14,336 nucleotides of DNA, from contig SOKD01000363.1 in assembly GCA_004376305.1 (NCBI GenBank), forward strand, positions 1 through 14,336, written 5' to 3'. The number at the start of each line of letters is the position of its first letter. Positions within the stretch are counted from its first letter, which is position 1. The position numbers and the translations under genes are program-made. This stretch comes from Candidatus Cloacimonadota bacterium (GTDB taxonomy: Bacteria > Hydrothermota > E44-bin80). Positions 13,504 through 14,336 of the stretch are shown one piece after another. The notes beneath the pieces were generated by a model that ran no database searches, had not been told where the DNA came from, and was given only the letters and a program-made list of their open reading frames with translations.

Positions 13504-14336
13504 TCAGAAGGTTATTTCCAACCCTGTGTTAACAATTCTACCCGAGAAGTAAACATTTCCAATAAACCGGTTTTGGTTATTATTGATGTTATGGGCACCG
13601 ATATGCAACGAAACGTGTTTCATTGCATGTAATTCAAGTGATGATGAGAGTATGTAGTACGGTTCAATTTTTCTCCCGCTTCCATCGTATGAAATCCCGT
13701 TGAATGATACATTGTTAATTAATGATAGTGGTGTTGTGGGGCTGAGTTCAAAATCCAATGAAAGTTGCAACAGTGGGAAATAGGGGAGTCGGTCATTGAA
13801 GAAAGGAGTATTGGTGAATATAAGAGATGGTTGAAAAGAGAACAGAGAACTTGAAATTGCAGCATCGATCTGTAATTGTGTAATAATAACAATGGTGTCA
13901 AGGTTCTCGTATATCAGGAAATATTCATTATGGTCAAAGGCGAAAATCGGATGTTTTACTTTTTTTGCAGACGCCTGCAAATAAAAGCTCATTGATGTAT
14001 CAGCCATTCCTGAAAGCAAGAGTGTTGCCGAAAACAGATTGAGGGGTGTCTTCAATGAATCGCTCACTGCTAAATAGGAAAGCTCATACGGTTTTTTTAT
14101 ACTATTTTCAAAAGTTTGTCCGGCAATATACATTGAAATCGAAATATTCTTGTTTATCAGATATACTGTCTGGATAAAAGGAGTGAAAAGGCTCTGGGAA
14201 AGGAATTCAGCCTGTATCCCGGGAATGATAAATAGATAGTCCTTGTATACAAATCTATCTTTGAGATTCAACTTGCCTGTTTTTTCTTTGTCAATAAAAT
14301 ACGGAGATTGGGCATAAGCAAGTTCAAATGATAGAA
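13504..14336 (-). CDS. 3' part of a predicted outer-membrane beta-barrel protein (5' end outside the window)
   Basis: The minus-strand frame is open from the window edge (14336) to TGA at 13506-13504, so at least 277 codons are present and the true start lies beyond the window. A TTG near 14271 is not a credible start because the frame is open above it. The sequence shows many amphipathic strands of about ten residues (for example [21 protein letters not shown], then [18 protein letters not shown]) and ends in GLEITF. A terminal Phe and alternating hydrophobic residues are typical of outer-membrane barrels recognised by BamA. I do not recognise the family; it could be a porin-like or PorV-like protein. 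Its coupling to the ComEA-like gene is notable. The TGA stop here is a natural C-terminus, again showing ordinary use of TGA. Confidence 0.65.
   Translation of the reverse strand, partial: LSFELAYAQSPYFIDKEKTGKLNLKDRFVYKDYLFIIPGIQAEFLSQSLFTPFIQTVYLINKNISISMYIAGQTFENSIKKPYELSYLAVSDSLKTPLNLFSATLLLSGMADTSMSFYLQASAKKVKHPIFAFDHNEYFLIYENLDTIVIITQLQIDAAISSSLFSFQPSLIFTNTPFFNDRLPYFPLLQLSLDFELSPTTPLSLINNVSFNGISYDGSGRKIEPYYILSSSLELHAMKHVSLHIGAHNINNNQNRFIGNVYFSGRIVNTGLEITF

Noticed and set aside
14269..14271. TTG as the start of the beta-barrel protein
   Set aside because: The frame is open above it to the window edge, so the gene most likely starts outside.

Overview
The window (about 42-44% GC by eye, genes on both strands, Shine-Dalgarno AGGAGG motifs) looks like an uncultured, probably anaerobic bacterium with an outer membrane. 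It carries exported proteins with a FlgD/type IX-secretion-like C-terminal sorting domain (NPNPF... WDG... GIYF), lipobox and Sec signal peptides, and a predicted outer-membrane beta-barrel. That mix suggests a WOR-3/Stahlbacteria, TA06 or Cloacimonadota-like lineage. This placement is an inference, not a proof. There are no tRNA or rRNA genes, CRISPR arrays or transposase genes that I can see.

Layout. (1) 1-264: the first seven codons of a leftward gene, then a divergent promoter region. (2) 265-4893: a rightward cluster of urocanate hydratase (hutU) and two tandem, exported, seven-repeat (beta-propeller-like) paralogs, with gaps of only 25 and 11 bp. (3) 4894-5138: a gap holding an apparent remnant of a GH57/DUF1957 glycosidase. 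(4) 5139-6771: a pair of ECF-type (EcfA1/EcfA2-like) ATPases with no EcfT beside them. (5) 6855-9948: a promoter with an internal palindrome, then a TAXI-family TRAP solute-binding lipoprotein and its fused DctQM permease. (6) 9949-12149: a two-gene cassette (nucleotidyltransferase-fold protein and YfbR/HDDC2-like HD nucleotidase) flanked by two direct copies of a 144-bp hairpin repeat. (7) 12150-12956: an exported charged helical protein with Spy/CpxP-like LTxEQ motifs. (8) On the minus strand, the 3' end of a beta-barrel protein followed at once by a ComEA-like helix-hairpin-helix protein.

The most unusual observation is in region 2. Both propeller paralogs are interrupted at exactly the same codon (104) by an in-frame TGA that directly follows a Cys codon. 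The reading frame continues intact on the far side. Just downstream, a 31-nt block is identical between the two genes although their flanks have diverged at synonymous sites. The block can form hairpins whose distance from the UGA and whose loop composition fit the bacterial SECIS consensus. I infer a pair of secreted Cys-Sec selenoproteins that an ordinary gene caller would split in two. The second paralog also has an in-frame TAG that cuts off its sorting domain.

Functionally, the window combines histidine (urocanate) breakdown, organic-acid or amino-acid import (TRAP-TAXI), probable vitamin or metal uptake ATPases, and a set of exported surface proteins. Links between these units are inferred from neighbourhood only.
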